This document shows positions 27,352 through 35,137 of a DNA stretch of 64,000 nucleotides, one piece after another; positions within the stretch are counted from its first letter, which is position 1; every line of letters begins with the position of its first letter. The DNA lies in contig CAZFLX010000010.1 of the NCBI GenBank assembly GCA_964519885.1, positions 12,578 to 76,577 on the forward strand, read 5' to 3'. This DNA is from GCA-002282575 sp964519885 (GTDB taxonomy: Bacteria; Pseudomonadota; Gammaproteobacteria; Thiomicrospirales; Thiomicrospiraceae). Both the position numbers and the translations under genes were made by a program. The notes under the pieces were generated by a model, which was not told where the DNA came from, made no database searches, and was given only the letters and a program-made list of their open reading frames with translations.

Positions 27352-28711
27352 ACGACTACAGGTAGAAGTCATTCGCGATAGGGATGAGCCATTACTGGCT
27401 CAGGTAATGCCCTTATTAGAAGAAGGGCATTATGATGTTTTAGCCGATTTACTTCAGGCTGAACATGAAACCGACTTGGCTGTGCTACTTGAATCTTTGC
27501 CTGCACATCAACGTCTGAAAGTCTGGGAGTTGATTCCCAACTCTGCGCAGGGTAATGTGCTATTACACTTGCATGATGAAGTTAGGGCATCACTGATTGC
27601 CATCATGCCGCATCAAGAGTTGGTGGATGCGTTAGAACCGCTCGATGCTGATGATATCGCCTATGTATTAGAAGACGTTCCTGAAGCCAAATCCGATGCG
27701 GTACTGGAACAGCTTGACCAAGAAACCCGCGCCGATGTGGAAGAATCCTTAAGCTATCCAGAAGGTACAGCAGGGCGTTTAATGCGCTTCGATGCCATCG
27801 AAGTGCGTGCCGACATTGATATTTACACGGTATTGCGTTACTTGCGTCGCCATAAAACCTTGCCTGACCAAACCGATGGCTTAATGGTCGTTGATGAAGA
27901 AGGTTATTATTTAGGCAAATTGCATTTGTCCACCTTGGTCACTCAGCCAGGTAGTGCGCGTGTCGAGTCGGTTATGGATGCCAGCGAGCAAGCCATTTCT
28001 GCCTACATGGAAGAAGATGAAGTGGCGCACCTATTTGACCGTCGTGATTTGGTTTCGGTGGCAGTGATTGATGCGGCAGGTAAGTTTATTGGACGTGTCA
28101 CGGTTGATGATGTATTAGATGTTATTCGTGGGCAATCTGAGCGTGCCCTGATGGGCATGGCGGGTTTGGATGAAGAAGCGGATATTTTCGCGCCCGTTAT
28201 TACCAGTGCCAAACGTCGTGCCTTATGGTTGGGGATTAACCTGTGTACGGCATCGCTAGCCGCTTGGGTGATTGGTCAGTTTGAAGCCAGTATTGCGCAG
28301 CTGGTCGCTTTGGCGATTCTGATGCCGATTGTTGCCAGTATGGGCGGCGTGGCGGGTAGTCAAACGCTGACGCTAACCGTGCGCGGCTTGGCGCTAGGTC
28401 AGGTAAGTTTATCTAATATGCGTTGGTTACTGCGTCGCGAACTGGGTGTGGGGCTGTTGAATAGCTTGCTGTGGGCAAGCATGATGGGATTGGTTGCTTG
28501 GTTAATCTTTGAGCCGGGTGTTGGGGCGGTTATTGCCGCTGCGCTCACCATTAATATGACGCTAGCGGTCGGTGCAGGGGTGTTTATTCCGATTGTGCTA
28601 GATAGGCTTGGTATTGATCCTGCCTTGTCTGCCAGCATGATCCTCATGACCATTACCGATGTGATGGGCTTCTTAACCTTTCTCGGTTTAGCAACGATTT
28701 TCTTGTTATAA
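27344..28711 (+). CDS. mgtE: MgtE-type magnesium channel
   Basis: 455 residues. An N-terminal MgtE_N superhelical domain (about 20-130, LADLLQAEHETDLAVLLESL), two CBS domains (about 135-255) and five transmembrane helices (about 285-455) with the pore segment PIVASMGGVAGSQTLTL. This is the normal architecture. Cytosolic Mg2+ is known to close the channel through the N and CBS domains. It overlaps the preceding CNNM gene. Confidence 0.95.
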   Translation: MSERLQVEVIRDRDEPLLAQVMPLLEEGHYDVLADLLQAEHETDLAVLLESLPAHQRLKVWELIPNSAQGNVLLHLHDEVRASLIAIMPHQELVDALEPLDADDIAYVLEDVPEAKSDAVLEQLDQETRADVEESLSYPEGTAGRLMRFDAIEVRADIDIYTVLRYLRRHKTLPDQTDGLMVVDEEGYYLGKLHLSTLVTQPGSARVESVMDASEQAISAYMEEDEVAHLFDRRDLVSVAVIDAAGKFIGRVTVDDVLDVIRGQSERALMGMAGLDEEADIFAPVITSAKRRALWLGINLCTASLAAWVIGQFEASIAQLVALAILMPIVASMGGVAGSQTLTLTVRGLALGQVSLSNMRWLLRRELGVGLLNSLLWASMMGLVAWLIFEPGVGAVIAAALTINMTLAVGAGVFIPIVLDRLGIDPALSASMILMTITDVMGFLTFLGLATIFLL

Positions 28712-28767
28712 CGTCAAGGCTTTGCGATAGATTCTTCATCAGTCGCGCTCAAAGTTTGCTGAAACCC

Positions 28768-28792
28768 TAGCCCCCTGACTGAGAAAGGGCTA
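28768..28792. repeat. Inverted repeat in the gap between mgtE and kdnA
   Basis: TAGCCC (28768-28773) and GGGCTA (28787-28792) form a 6-bp hairpin stem about 57 bases after the mgtE stop. It has a CCCTAGCCCCCT core reminiscent of short intergenic repeats. It may act as a weak terminator; nothing else is evident in the 122-base gap. Confidence 0.35.
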
Positions 28793-28833
28793 AAATCACT
28801 CTATTATTTGCGAATCACATCAGGAACACTTTC

Positions 28834-30024
28834 ATGCCAGGTTTTGAATGGATGGGCGCCGAAGAAAAGGCAGAAATCAATCAAGTGCTCGATCAGGGCT
28901 TTATCTTCCGTTACAACTTCGATGGCGTGCGTAATAACGTCTGGAAAGCACGTGAAATGGAAGCTATGTTGTGTGAGCGGATGCAAACGCAATACGCTCA
29001 TTTAGTTTCGAGCGGTACAGGTGCTTTGTCTGTGGCTTATCATGCCATGGGTGTGGGTGCAGGTGATGAAGTGATTGTACCTACTTTTACATTTGTTGCC
29101 AGTGTCGAAGCCTTGGTAGCAGCGGGTGCGATTCCTGTGTTTGCCGATGTGGACGATACACTTTGCTTAAATCCAGCCAGTGTGGAAAGCAAAATTACCC
29201 CACGCACTAAAGCCATTAACGTGGTGCAAATGTGCGGTAGCATGGCCGATATGGATGCGATTTTAGCCATTGCTAAAAAGCACAATCTATTGGTGATTGA
29301 AGATGCTTGCCAAGCGATTGGCGGTAGCTACAAAGGCCAACCCTTGGGCAGTATTGGCGATGTCGGTTGCTTTTCCTTTGATTCGGTGAAAACCATTACC
29401 TGTGGTGAGGGTGGCGGCATTATTACCAATAATGAAACCATTTACACCAACGCGCACAGGTATTCTGACCACGGACATGATCACATAGGTAATGATCGTG
29501 GCGCAGAAGGTCATCCGATTATGGGATTAAACTATCGCATTTCCGATTTGAATGCGGCGATGGGCGTGGCTCAGTTACGTAAACTCGATGATATGGTGAC
29601 GGTGCAACGCAAAAACAAAGCCATGATTAAAGAGGCGTTAAGTCAATTTAGTGAAGTGTCTTTCCGTCGTATTCCTGACCCAGAAGGCGATCAAGGTAGT
29701 TTCCTAACCTTTATGTTGCCCACCGAAGCGCGTACCTTAGAAATTAATCAAAAATTGAAAGATGCGGGTGTGGATGGTTGTTTCTACTGGTATGCGAATA
29801 ATTGGCATTACATTAAAAACTGGCCACAAATTCAAAATATGGTCGGTGCTGCCAAGTTGCCGATTCATTTGAATGCTGACTTGCCCGACTACACCAAGCT
29901 AGATACTTCAGCGTCGGATGCGGTGATGAGTCGCAGTATTTCTATGCTGATTAAACTTAACTGGACGGAAGCGGATATTGCCGCTCGTATCGAAAAACTC
30001 AACCAAGTCTTTGCAGGAGCATAA
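28834..30024 (+). CDS. kdnA: 8-amino-3,8-dideoxy-manno-octulosonate aminotransferase (KdnA-like)
   Basis: 396 residues, a PLP-dependent DegT/DnrJ/EryC1-family sugar aminotransferase: SSGTGALSVAYHAMGVG, VPTFTFVAS, D157 in VIEDACQAIGG, and the PLP lysine K186 in FDSVKTITCGEGG. In Shewanella KdnA and KdnB convert Kdo to 8-amino-8-deoxy-Kdo, KdnB oxidising the C8 hydroxyl and KdnA transaminating it. The assignment rests on family plus the exact kdnA-kdnB-kdsB order. It starts at an ATG with CAGGAA upstream; kdnB follows after two bases. Confidence 0.88.
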   Translation: MPGFEWMGAEEKAEINQVLDQGFIFRYNFDGVRNNVWKAREMEAMLCERMQTQYAHLVSSGTGALSVAYHAMGVGAGDEVIVPTFTFVASVEALVAAGAIPVFADVDDTLCLNPASVESKITPRTKAINVVQMCGSMADMDAILAIAKKHNLLVIEDACQAIGGSYKGQPLGSIGDVGCFSFDSVKTITCGEGGGIITNNETIYTNAHRYSDHGHDHIGNDRGAEGHPIMGLNYRISDLNAAMGVAQLRKLDDMVTVQRKNKAMIKEALSQFSEVSFRRIPDPEGDQGSFLTFMLPTEARTLEINQKLKDAGVDGCFYWYANNWHYIKNWPQIQNMVGAAKLPIHLNADLPDYTKLDTSASDAVMSRSISMLIKLNWTEADIAARIEKLNQVFAGA

Positions 30025-30026
30025 CC

Positions 30027-31106
30027 ATGTCAGCACCAAAGTTTCGTAATTTTAAATGTGTGCCACGCATGGTGTTTGGTCGCGGATCGTTTAATCAATT
30101 AGACGATATTCTCGCTGAGCAACGTGAAGGCGGCAGTGGTTGGGTGGTGTTTATTGTCGATGACATTCATCAGAATCGTGAGCTGGCTAAGCGTATTCCC
30201 GTTAAAGCGCAAGACTTGATTATTTGGGCAAATGTGAATAAAGAACCCAGCACCATTCAGGTCGATGCTTATACTGATCAGGTTAAAGCTCACGCACCAA
30301 GCTTACCAGATAGCGTGATTGGTATCGGTGGCGGCTCAGTGTTGGACTTGGCCAAAGCGGTTTCGTTAATGCTCACCAACGAAGGCGGTTCTGCCAAATA
30401 CCAAGGCTGGGATTTGATTCAAAACCCTGCAGTACATCACATGGGTATCCCGACTTTATCAGGAACGGGCGCAGAAGCTTCTCGTACCGCAGTACTGACA
30501 GGCCCTGAGCGTAAGTTGGGGTTAAATTCAGACTTCACCGTTTACGATCAAATCATGATGGATCCTGAGCTAATTGCAGGTGTACCAAAAAACCAATGGT
30601 TCTACACAGGCATGGATTGTTACATTCATGGTATCGAAGCCTTAAACGGTACTTTTATTAATGAGTTTGCCCGTGCGTTTGGCGATAAGTCGCTGAATTT
30701 ATGCCGTGAAGTCTATTTAGAAGATCATCCAGAAAGTGATGAAAAGCTAATGATGGCGAGTTACATGGGCGGTATGAGTATTGCCTACTCACAAGTCGGT
30801 GCGTGTCATGCCTTGTCTTACGGCTTGTCGTATGTGTTTGGTTATCACCACGGTATTGGCAACTGTATCGCTTTCGATGTACTCGATGGCTACTACAGCG
30901 ATGGTGTGAAAGAGTTTCGTGAAATGGTCAAGAAACACAATATCGACATCCCGAAAAACCTGGCGGCAACTTGGTCAGAAAACGACATCGACCGCATGAT
31001 TACCATTTGTAAAGGCATGAAACCCTTGTGGCAAAACGTTTATGGCGACGATTGGGAACGTGAAGTCACCGACGATAAGTTGCGTGCGCTCTATAAGCGA
31101 ATGTAA
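30027..31106 (+). CDS. kdnB: Kdo C8-dehydrogenase, iron/metal-dependent alcohol dehydrogenase family (KdnB-like)
   Basis: 359 residues of the iron-containing alcohol dehydrogenase family. NAD-binding GIGGGSVLDLAKAVSLM and TLSGTGAEASRTAVLT are present, along with metal-ligand histidines in YIHGIEAL, GACHALSYG and FGYHHGIGN. It is predicted to oxidise Kdo at C8 to give the aldehyde that KdnA aminates. It is placed tightly between kdnA (2-base gap) and kdsB (6-base gap). Confidence 0.88.
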   Translation: MSAPKFRNFKCVPRMVFGRGSFNQLDDILAEQREGGSGWVVFIVDDIHQNRELAKRIPVKAQDLIIWANVNKEPSTIQVDAYTDQVKAHAPSLPDSVIGIGGGSVLDLAKAVSLMLTNEGGSAKYQGWDLIQNPAVHHMGIPTLSGTGAEASRTAVLTGPERKLGLNSDFTVYDQIMMDPELIAGVPKNQWFYTGMDCYIHGIEALNGTFINEFARAFGDKSLNLCREVYLEDHPESDEKLMMASYMGGMSIAYSQVGACHALSYGLSYVFGYHHGIGNCIAFDVLDGYYSDGVKEFREMVKKHNIDIPKNLAATWSENDIDRMITICKGMKPLWQNVYGDDWEREVTDDKLRALYKRM

Positions 31107-31112
31107 GGTTTT

Positions 31113-31853
31113 ATGAAAAAAATCGCTTTTATCCCCGCGCGTTACGGTTCTACCCGTTTTCCTGCCAAACCCTTAGCCCTAATTGCCGGCAAACCATTAA
31201 TCGTGCATGTTTACGAGCGCGTGGCGGCTGCCAGTGGCTTAGATGGCGTTTATGTCGCTACCGATGATGAACGCATTGCTGATGCGGTGGCGCACTTAGG
31301 AGCGCCAGTGGTGCTGACCAAGTTACCTGCGCATACCGGTACAGATCGATTAGCAGAAGCCGCCGCACAGGTAGGGCTTGCCAGTGACGATTTAATTATT
31401 AACGTGCAAGGCGATCAGCCATTGGTGCACCCACAAAGCGTAGAAGATGTGATTCGTCCCTTTCTCGAAGACTATGATGGCTCTTTTGCCATGACTACCT
31501 TAGCCTATGCCATTACCGATCCACGCGAAATTCATGATCCGAAAGATGTGAAAATGACTTTTGATGCGTTGGGGAATGCCCTTTATTTTTCTCGTGCAGC
31601 CATTCCCTTTGGACGAGATCACTGGCAACATCCTGTGTATAAACATTTAGGGGTTTATGCGTATACCAAAGCCTTCGTCGATAACTTTAACCAGCTTAAA
31701 CCTGGACTGTTAGAAGAAGTCGAAAAATTAGAGCAATTACGCGTACTGGAAAATGGACATAAGATTCGTGTTGCTGTGACTCAGTATGATTCATTAGAAG
31801 TCGATTTGCCCGAAGATATTCAACGTATCGAATCGTCACTCGCGTTCATTTGA
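31113..31853 (+). CDS. kdsB: CMP-Kdo / CMP-8-amino-Kdo cytidylyltransferase
   Basis: 246 residues, the KdsB family: FIPARYGSTRFPAKPLALIAGKP, VATDDERIADAV, VNVQGDQP-like INVQGDQPLVHP and YKHLGVYAYTKAF. It activates the eight-carbon sugar with CTP for transfer to lipid A. The kdnA-kdnB neighbours suggest that the preferred substrate is 8-amino-Kdo, as known for the Shewanella enzyme; the sequence alone does not prove it. Confidence 0.94.
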   Translation: MKKIAFIPARYGSTRFPAKPLALIAGKPLIVHVYERVAAASGLDGVYVATDDERIADAVAHLGAPVVLTKLPAHTGTDRLAEAAAQVGLASDDLIINVQGDQPLVHPQSVEDVIRPFLEDYDGSFAMTTLAYAITDPREIHDPKDVKMTFDALGNALYFSRAAIPFGRDHWQHPVYKHLGVYAYTKAFVDNFNQLKPGLLEEVEKLEQLRVLENGHKIRVAVTQYDSLEVDLPEDIQRIESSLAFI

Positions 31854-31899
31854 TCACTTAAATTAAACTAGCCTAGCCATCTCGACTTATCGGTGATTC

Positions 31900-31929
31900 T
31901 TGATTACAATCAACTAAAATACTCATAAT
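31900..31929 (+). promoter_or_regulatory. fnr promoter with FNR box overlapping the -35 element
   Basis: A perfect FNR consensus, TTGAT-TACA-ATCAA, occupies 31900-31913. A plausible sigma-70 promoter is TTGATT (31900-31905), 18 bases, CATAAT (31924-31929), putting transcription start near 31936, a few bases before the fnr ATG at 31948. Because the box covers the -35 hexamer, FNR should repress its own gene, as in E. coli. Confidence 0.75.
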
Positions 31930-31947
31930 TCGTATGTTGGGCTACTT

Positions 31948-32691
31948 ATGACACAACCTGTGCCACTGTTTAATGCAAATTGCAATGAATGCGGTTTAAA
32001 AAAACTCTGTTTTCCATTGGGGCTAGACAAAAGCGAAGTGCTCAGATTAGATGCCTTGGTGAAACGCAAACCCGCCCTGCAAAAGGGTGAAACACTTTTT
32101 CACACGGGTCAGCTTTTTCAGTCCGTTTACGCCGTCAAAGCCGGTGGCTTTAAAGTATTTACCCCACATGCCAATGGTGAAGATAAGCTCATTGGCTTTT
32201 ATTTACCCGGTGATATTTTAGGTGTTGATGCACTCTCTAGTGGAGGGCATGTTTCGACCGCCATCGCTATTGATACGTCTACCGTCTGTGAAATTCCTTT
32301 CAAGGAATTAGAGCGCCTTTCATTACAGTTGCCCACACTCAACCGTCAGCTATTGTCGATTATGAGTAAAGAGTTGAGTGACGAGCGTATGCATGCGGAA
32401 CTCTTGTCGCGTAAAAGTGCCGAAGAGCGTATTGCACTGTTCATTTTATGGTTATCGCAGCGACAAGCCCGAAGAGGGTTTAATGATGAAGCCTTCCGTT
32501 TAGGCTTGTTACATCGAGATGTGGCCTTGTATTTAGGATTGACACCAGAAACTGTCTCACGTGTGTTAGCGCGTTTTAGTGATGAAGGGATTGTCGAGTG
32601 GCGGCAAAAGCAGCTAACCATTCATCAACCTATGCGGCTAGAAGCCTTAGCCAATGCTGAAGAACAAAGCGGTAGATGTCGCAGTGCTTAG
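31948..32691 (+). CDS. fnr: Oxygen-responsive Crp/Fnr-family regulator FNR/ANR
   Basis: 247 residues. Four cysteine ligands for an oxygen-labile [4Fe-4S] cluster are in place: C12, C15 and C21 in NCNECGLKKLC, and C114 in STVCEIPF, matching E. coli FNR C20/C23/C29/C122. A cyclic-nucleotide-like domain and dimer helix follow. The helix-turn-helix reads LGLTPETVSRVLARF, with the E-x2-SR residues that read TTGAT half-sites. It should activate anaerobic genes and repress aerobic ones. Perfect FNR boxes lie both upstream (31900) and downstream (32747). Confidence 0.95.
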   Translation: MTQPVPLFNANCNECGLKKLCFPLGLDKSEVLRLDALVKRKPALQKGETLFHTGQLFQSVYAVKAGGFKVFTPHANGEDKLIGFYLPGDILGVDALSSGGHVSTAIAIDTSTVCEIPFKELERLSLQLPTLNRQLLSIMSKELSDERMHAELLSRKSAEERIALFILWLSQRQARRGFNDEAFRLGLLHRDVALYLGLTPETVSRVLARFSDEGIVEWRQKQLTIHQPMRLEALANAEEQSGRCRSA

Positions 32692-32746
32692 GCTTTTATT
32701 TCAATCACAGTCAAATGATTAAATTAAAAAGCCGATAGGTAAAGAC

Positions 32747-32760
32747 TTGATTTGAATCAA
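32747..32760 (+). promoter_or_regulatory. Perfect FNR box upstream of a putative small RNA
   Basis: TTGAT-TTGA-ATCAA matches the FNR/ANR consensus at every defined base. It lies 55 bases after the fnr stop codon. Centred at 32753.5, it would place a class II start (-41.5) at about 32795. A TCAAAT hexamer at 32783-32788 sits where the -10 box should be. No protein gene follows on the plus strand, and the minus-strand neighbour is convergent. Confidence 0.8.
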
Positions 32761-32794
32761 GTCGGTTTTGTTCGGTTTATGTTCAAATAGGTCT

Positions 32795-32860
32795 TGTGTC
32801 AGAAGCAATTGCTTCTTTCCATAATGTAGCCCGCTTAGCCCAACCTGGTTGGGCTTTTTT
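32795..32860 (+). ncRNA. Candidate FNR-activated small RNA
   Basis: This is a predicted transcript of about 65 nucleotides. It starts ~41 bases after the centre of a perfect FNR box. It contains a 5' hairpin (AGAAGC-AATT-GCTTCT, 32802-32817), an unpaired stretch and an ideal rho-independent terminator ending at 32860. No start codon with a ribosome site or open frame of note is present. E. coli FnrS is the known precedent for an FNR-activated sRNA, but no sequence similarity to it is claimed. Start, orientation and existence are inference; the box, hairpin and terminator are directly visible. Confidence 0.6.
32837..32860 (+). terminator. Rho-independent terminator
   Basis: AGCCCAACC and GGTTGGGCT form a GC-rich hairpin followed by six T residues. 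It is oriented for plus-strand transcripts, either the putative small RNA or fnr read-through 145 bases upstream. Confidence 0.85.
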
Positions 32861-32877
32861 ATGGCTGATGGATAAGA

Positions 32878-33519
32878 TTAGCTCATCATTTGTTGCAGGA
32901 TGGGTAGAATTTCCTCGGCTGAATTAACACCTAGTTTATGGTAAATGTTCTCACGATGTTTCGAGACAGTTCTGTCTGAAATATCTAATTTTTCGGCAAT
33001 TTGCTTGCTGGTGAGATCATTCAACACTAACAGTAAAATTTCTCGCTCACGTCGTGTTAATTGTTCTGCCAATCCCACCGGTAGGGATAAGAAAACCCCC
33101 GAATCACTGCGCGATAGCTCTTGCTGAATGTCGGGATCGATAAACATGCCGCCAGCAATCACGTCACGAATGCCTTCAACCAACACCTCGGAAGCGACAC
33201 TTTTTAGCGCAATACCATCTGCTCCAAGTGCTAATACTTTTTGCCAAGTTTGTTTGATTTGTGAAGCCGTTAAAATTATGACTCTTAGATTAGGGTAGGC
33301 TTTTTTGACAATCGGTAAGAGTTCACTTCCCGATAGGTTGGGTAGCTGTAAATCTAAAATTAAGATATCTGGTTTTTGACTCACCACCAGCTCTAAGGCG
33401 TCTTTACCATCAAATCCAACGCCCACGACTTTAAAGTCTTTAAATTGTCCCAGAAGTTCCGAGATGGCTTGAGTCACAATTCGATGATCGTCAATAATTG
33501 CAATACGGGTTGATTTCAT
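32878..33519 (-). CDS. NarL/FixJ-family response regulator
   Basis: 213 residues. Receiver domain with IIDDH acidic pair, phospho-acceptor D56 in ILILDLQLP, T in IILTAS and K in GIALKS; then a LuxR-type helix-turn-helix (about 148-205: LTRREREILLLV, SKQIAEKLDISDRTVSKHRENIYHKLGV). ATG 33519 overlaps the stop of the kinase gene by four bases (ATGA) and has AGGAG upstream; an earlier ATG at 33576 lies in the kinase. It is predicted to be the DNA-binding partner of that kinase. Confidence 0.93.
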   Translation of the reverse strand: MKSTRIAIIDDHRIVTQAISELLGQFKDFKVVGVGFDGKDALELVVSQKPDILILDLQLPNLSGSELLPIVKKAYPNLRVIILTASQIKQTWQKVLALGADGIALKSVASEVLVEGIRDVIAGGMFIDPDIQQELSRSDSGVFLSLPVGLAEQLTRREREILLLVLNDLTSKQIAEKLDISDRTVSKHRENIYHKLGVNSAEEILPILQQMMS

Positions 33520-34997
33520 ACAGAGCTCCTGGGGATATGTTGAATGTGTGACGCCTGAGTGAGAAGGTGTTGGCAAGCGGATTTGTCTTTATTTTGCGCG
33601 TTTTCTTCAAGCTGTTCAAGTAGTTGAATGAGCGGACGTTGCTGAAATACCATCGCTTGCCCTTTAAGTTGATGGGCTTTGGTCATTAATTCGGTCATTT
33701 TGTTGGCACTGAGCATCTGTTGACAATAGCTGATTCCGTTAACCAATTCACTGATAAATTCTGGCCACAAATTGCGTAAATAGCTGGGTAATTGATCAAT
33801 GCTTAAACAAATGGTTCCGTGCGATTGTTCCGTTTCTGGTGTTATTGGGGCGTTTTGTTGTGCTTGAATGGAGTGATTTAGGTGGCATTCATTGGCTAGG
33901 CGTATCAGGGCATCTAATGGCATGGGTTTGCTCATCCAAGCATCAAGGGTGCCATCCTGCAGCGCGCTTTGAAAATGCTTGGGCGATTGTGCCGTTAGCA
34001 TCACAATACGGGTTTGTTGTTGACGTTCATAATGGTTGACAAGGTGACGCAGTTTTTTAGCTAAGGTTAGCCCATCACTGTCGGGTAAACGGTAATCAAT
34101 GAGGATCAGTTGTGGTTGTTTTTCTGCATACAAGGCCAGCGCTTGGTCGGCATCTAGCGCACTGTAAACGATCATCGCGAGAGATTGAACCATGCCATGA
34201 AATACTTCGTGATGGAGTCGATCATCATCAATCAACAGCACTCGGGTGCTGTGCGTGAGTTCGGGTAATTCGTTGGTATGGGATTCAATCCAGGTTTGTT
34301 GATTAATGTTAAGCGGTAAAACGACAATAAATTCACAACCATCGTCCGGTTGGCTGCTGACTAAAATTTCCCCTTGCATGAGCTCTATTAAACGACGAGT
34401 GATCGATAAGCCTATGCCTACTCCTTGTTGATTTAGCGCACTGGTATTGTGATAAAAAGGAGTGAAAAGTTGCGATAAAGCATCGGTATTAATACCAATA
34501 CCCGTGTCTTGAACGCTAATTCTAAGTCCGCTGGTGACTTGACTGATAGAAACCGTTACCTGACCTTGTGGCGGGGTGAATTTAATGGCGTTGGCAATCA
34601 GATTAATCAGAATTTGTTTGAGTTTGCGTTTGTCGCCTCGCCAAAAGCGCGGACAGTCTTCAGTCATGCTGCAACTGAGATTTAATTGTCCAATTAAGGC
34701 TTGTGGCTGAAACAGTTGTTGAATGGTGTTAACCAACTCATAAATATCAATGGCTTCGTCAGCGATGGTCACTTGATGGTGATTGAGCAATTCAATATCA
34801 ATAATATCATTGATGAGTTCGAGTAAGTGTTGGCCGGCATTACGAATATGATTCAGCCAGGCTAAGTGAGTTTCTTGCTCGCAAGATTCGCTAAGCATGT
34901 GTGTAAAGCCTAGAATACTATGCAGTGGTGAGCGCATTTCATGACCCAATTGAGCCAGATAGGCGGAAACCTGTTCATGAGACAGGGTTTTATCCAT
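33516..34997 (-). CDS. Soluble hybrid histidine kinase with REC and Hpt, no sensor domain
   Basis: 493 residues. The HisKA helix is almost at the N-terminus, with H19 in LGHEMRSPLHSILG, followed by an ATPase domain (LINLIANAIKF, VQDTGIGI, GVGIGLSITRRL). A receiver has D301 in LILIDYRLP, and a C-terminal Hpt-like domain has H442 in AHQLKGQAM. There is no PAS, GAF or membrane segment, so the input must come from another protein. Start ATG 34997 has AAAGGAAG upstream; an ATG at 35012 is less well placed. It is coupled to the NarL-type regulator. Confidence 0.92.
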   Translation of the reverse strand: MDKTLSHEQVSAYLAQLGHEMRSPLHSILGFTHMLSESCEQETHLAWLNHIRNAGQHLLELINDIIDIELLNHHQVTIADEAIDIYELVNTIQQLFQPQALIGQLNLSCSMTEDCPRFWRGDKRKLKQILINLIANAIKFTPPQGQVTVSISQVTSGLRISVQDTGIGINTDALSQLFTPFYHNTSALNQQGVGIGLSITRRLIELMQGEILVSSQPDDGCEFIVVLPLNINQQTWIESHTNELPELTHSTRVLLIDDDRLHHEVFHGMVQSLAMIVYSALDADQALALYAEKQPQLILIDYRLPDSDGLTLAKKLRHLVNHYERQQQTRIVMLTAQSPKHFQSALQDGTLDAWMSKPMPLDALIRLANECHLNHSIQAQQNAPITPETEQSHGTICLSIDQLPSYLRNLWPEFISELVNGISYCQQMLSANKMTELMTKAHQLKGQAMVFQQRPLIQLLEQLEENAQNKDKSACQHLLTQASHIQHIPRSSV

Positions 34998-35086
34998 TGC
35001 GCTTCCTTTCAATGCGTATTCGTTGGCTACTTAGTTGCGGATTATTATGCGCAAAGATTTTAACGAATGCAATCCCAAGCAAATAA

Positions 35087-35115
35087 CAAAAAAGCCGACT
35101 GATGGTGTCGGCTTT
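35087..35115 (-). terminator. Rho-independent terminator of dapD
   Basis: On the minus strand AAAGCCGAC and GTCGGCTTT pair (35091-35115) and run into a T tract, starting 23 bases after the dapD stop. Confidence 0.85.
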
Positions 35116-35137
35116 AATGGCGTGAGTTGCGGAATGC

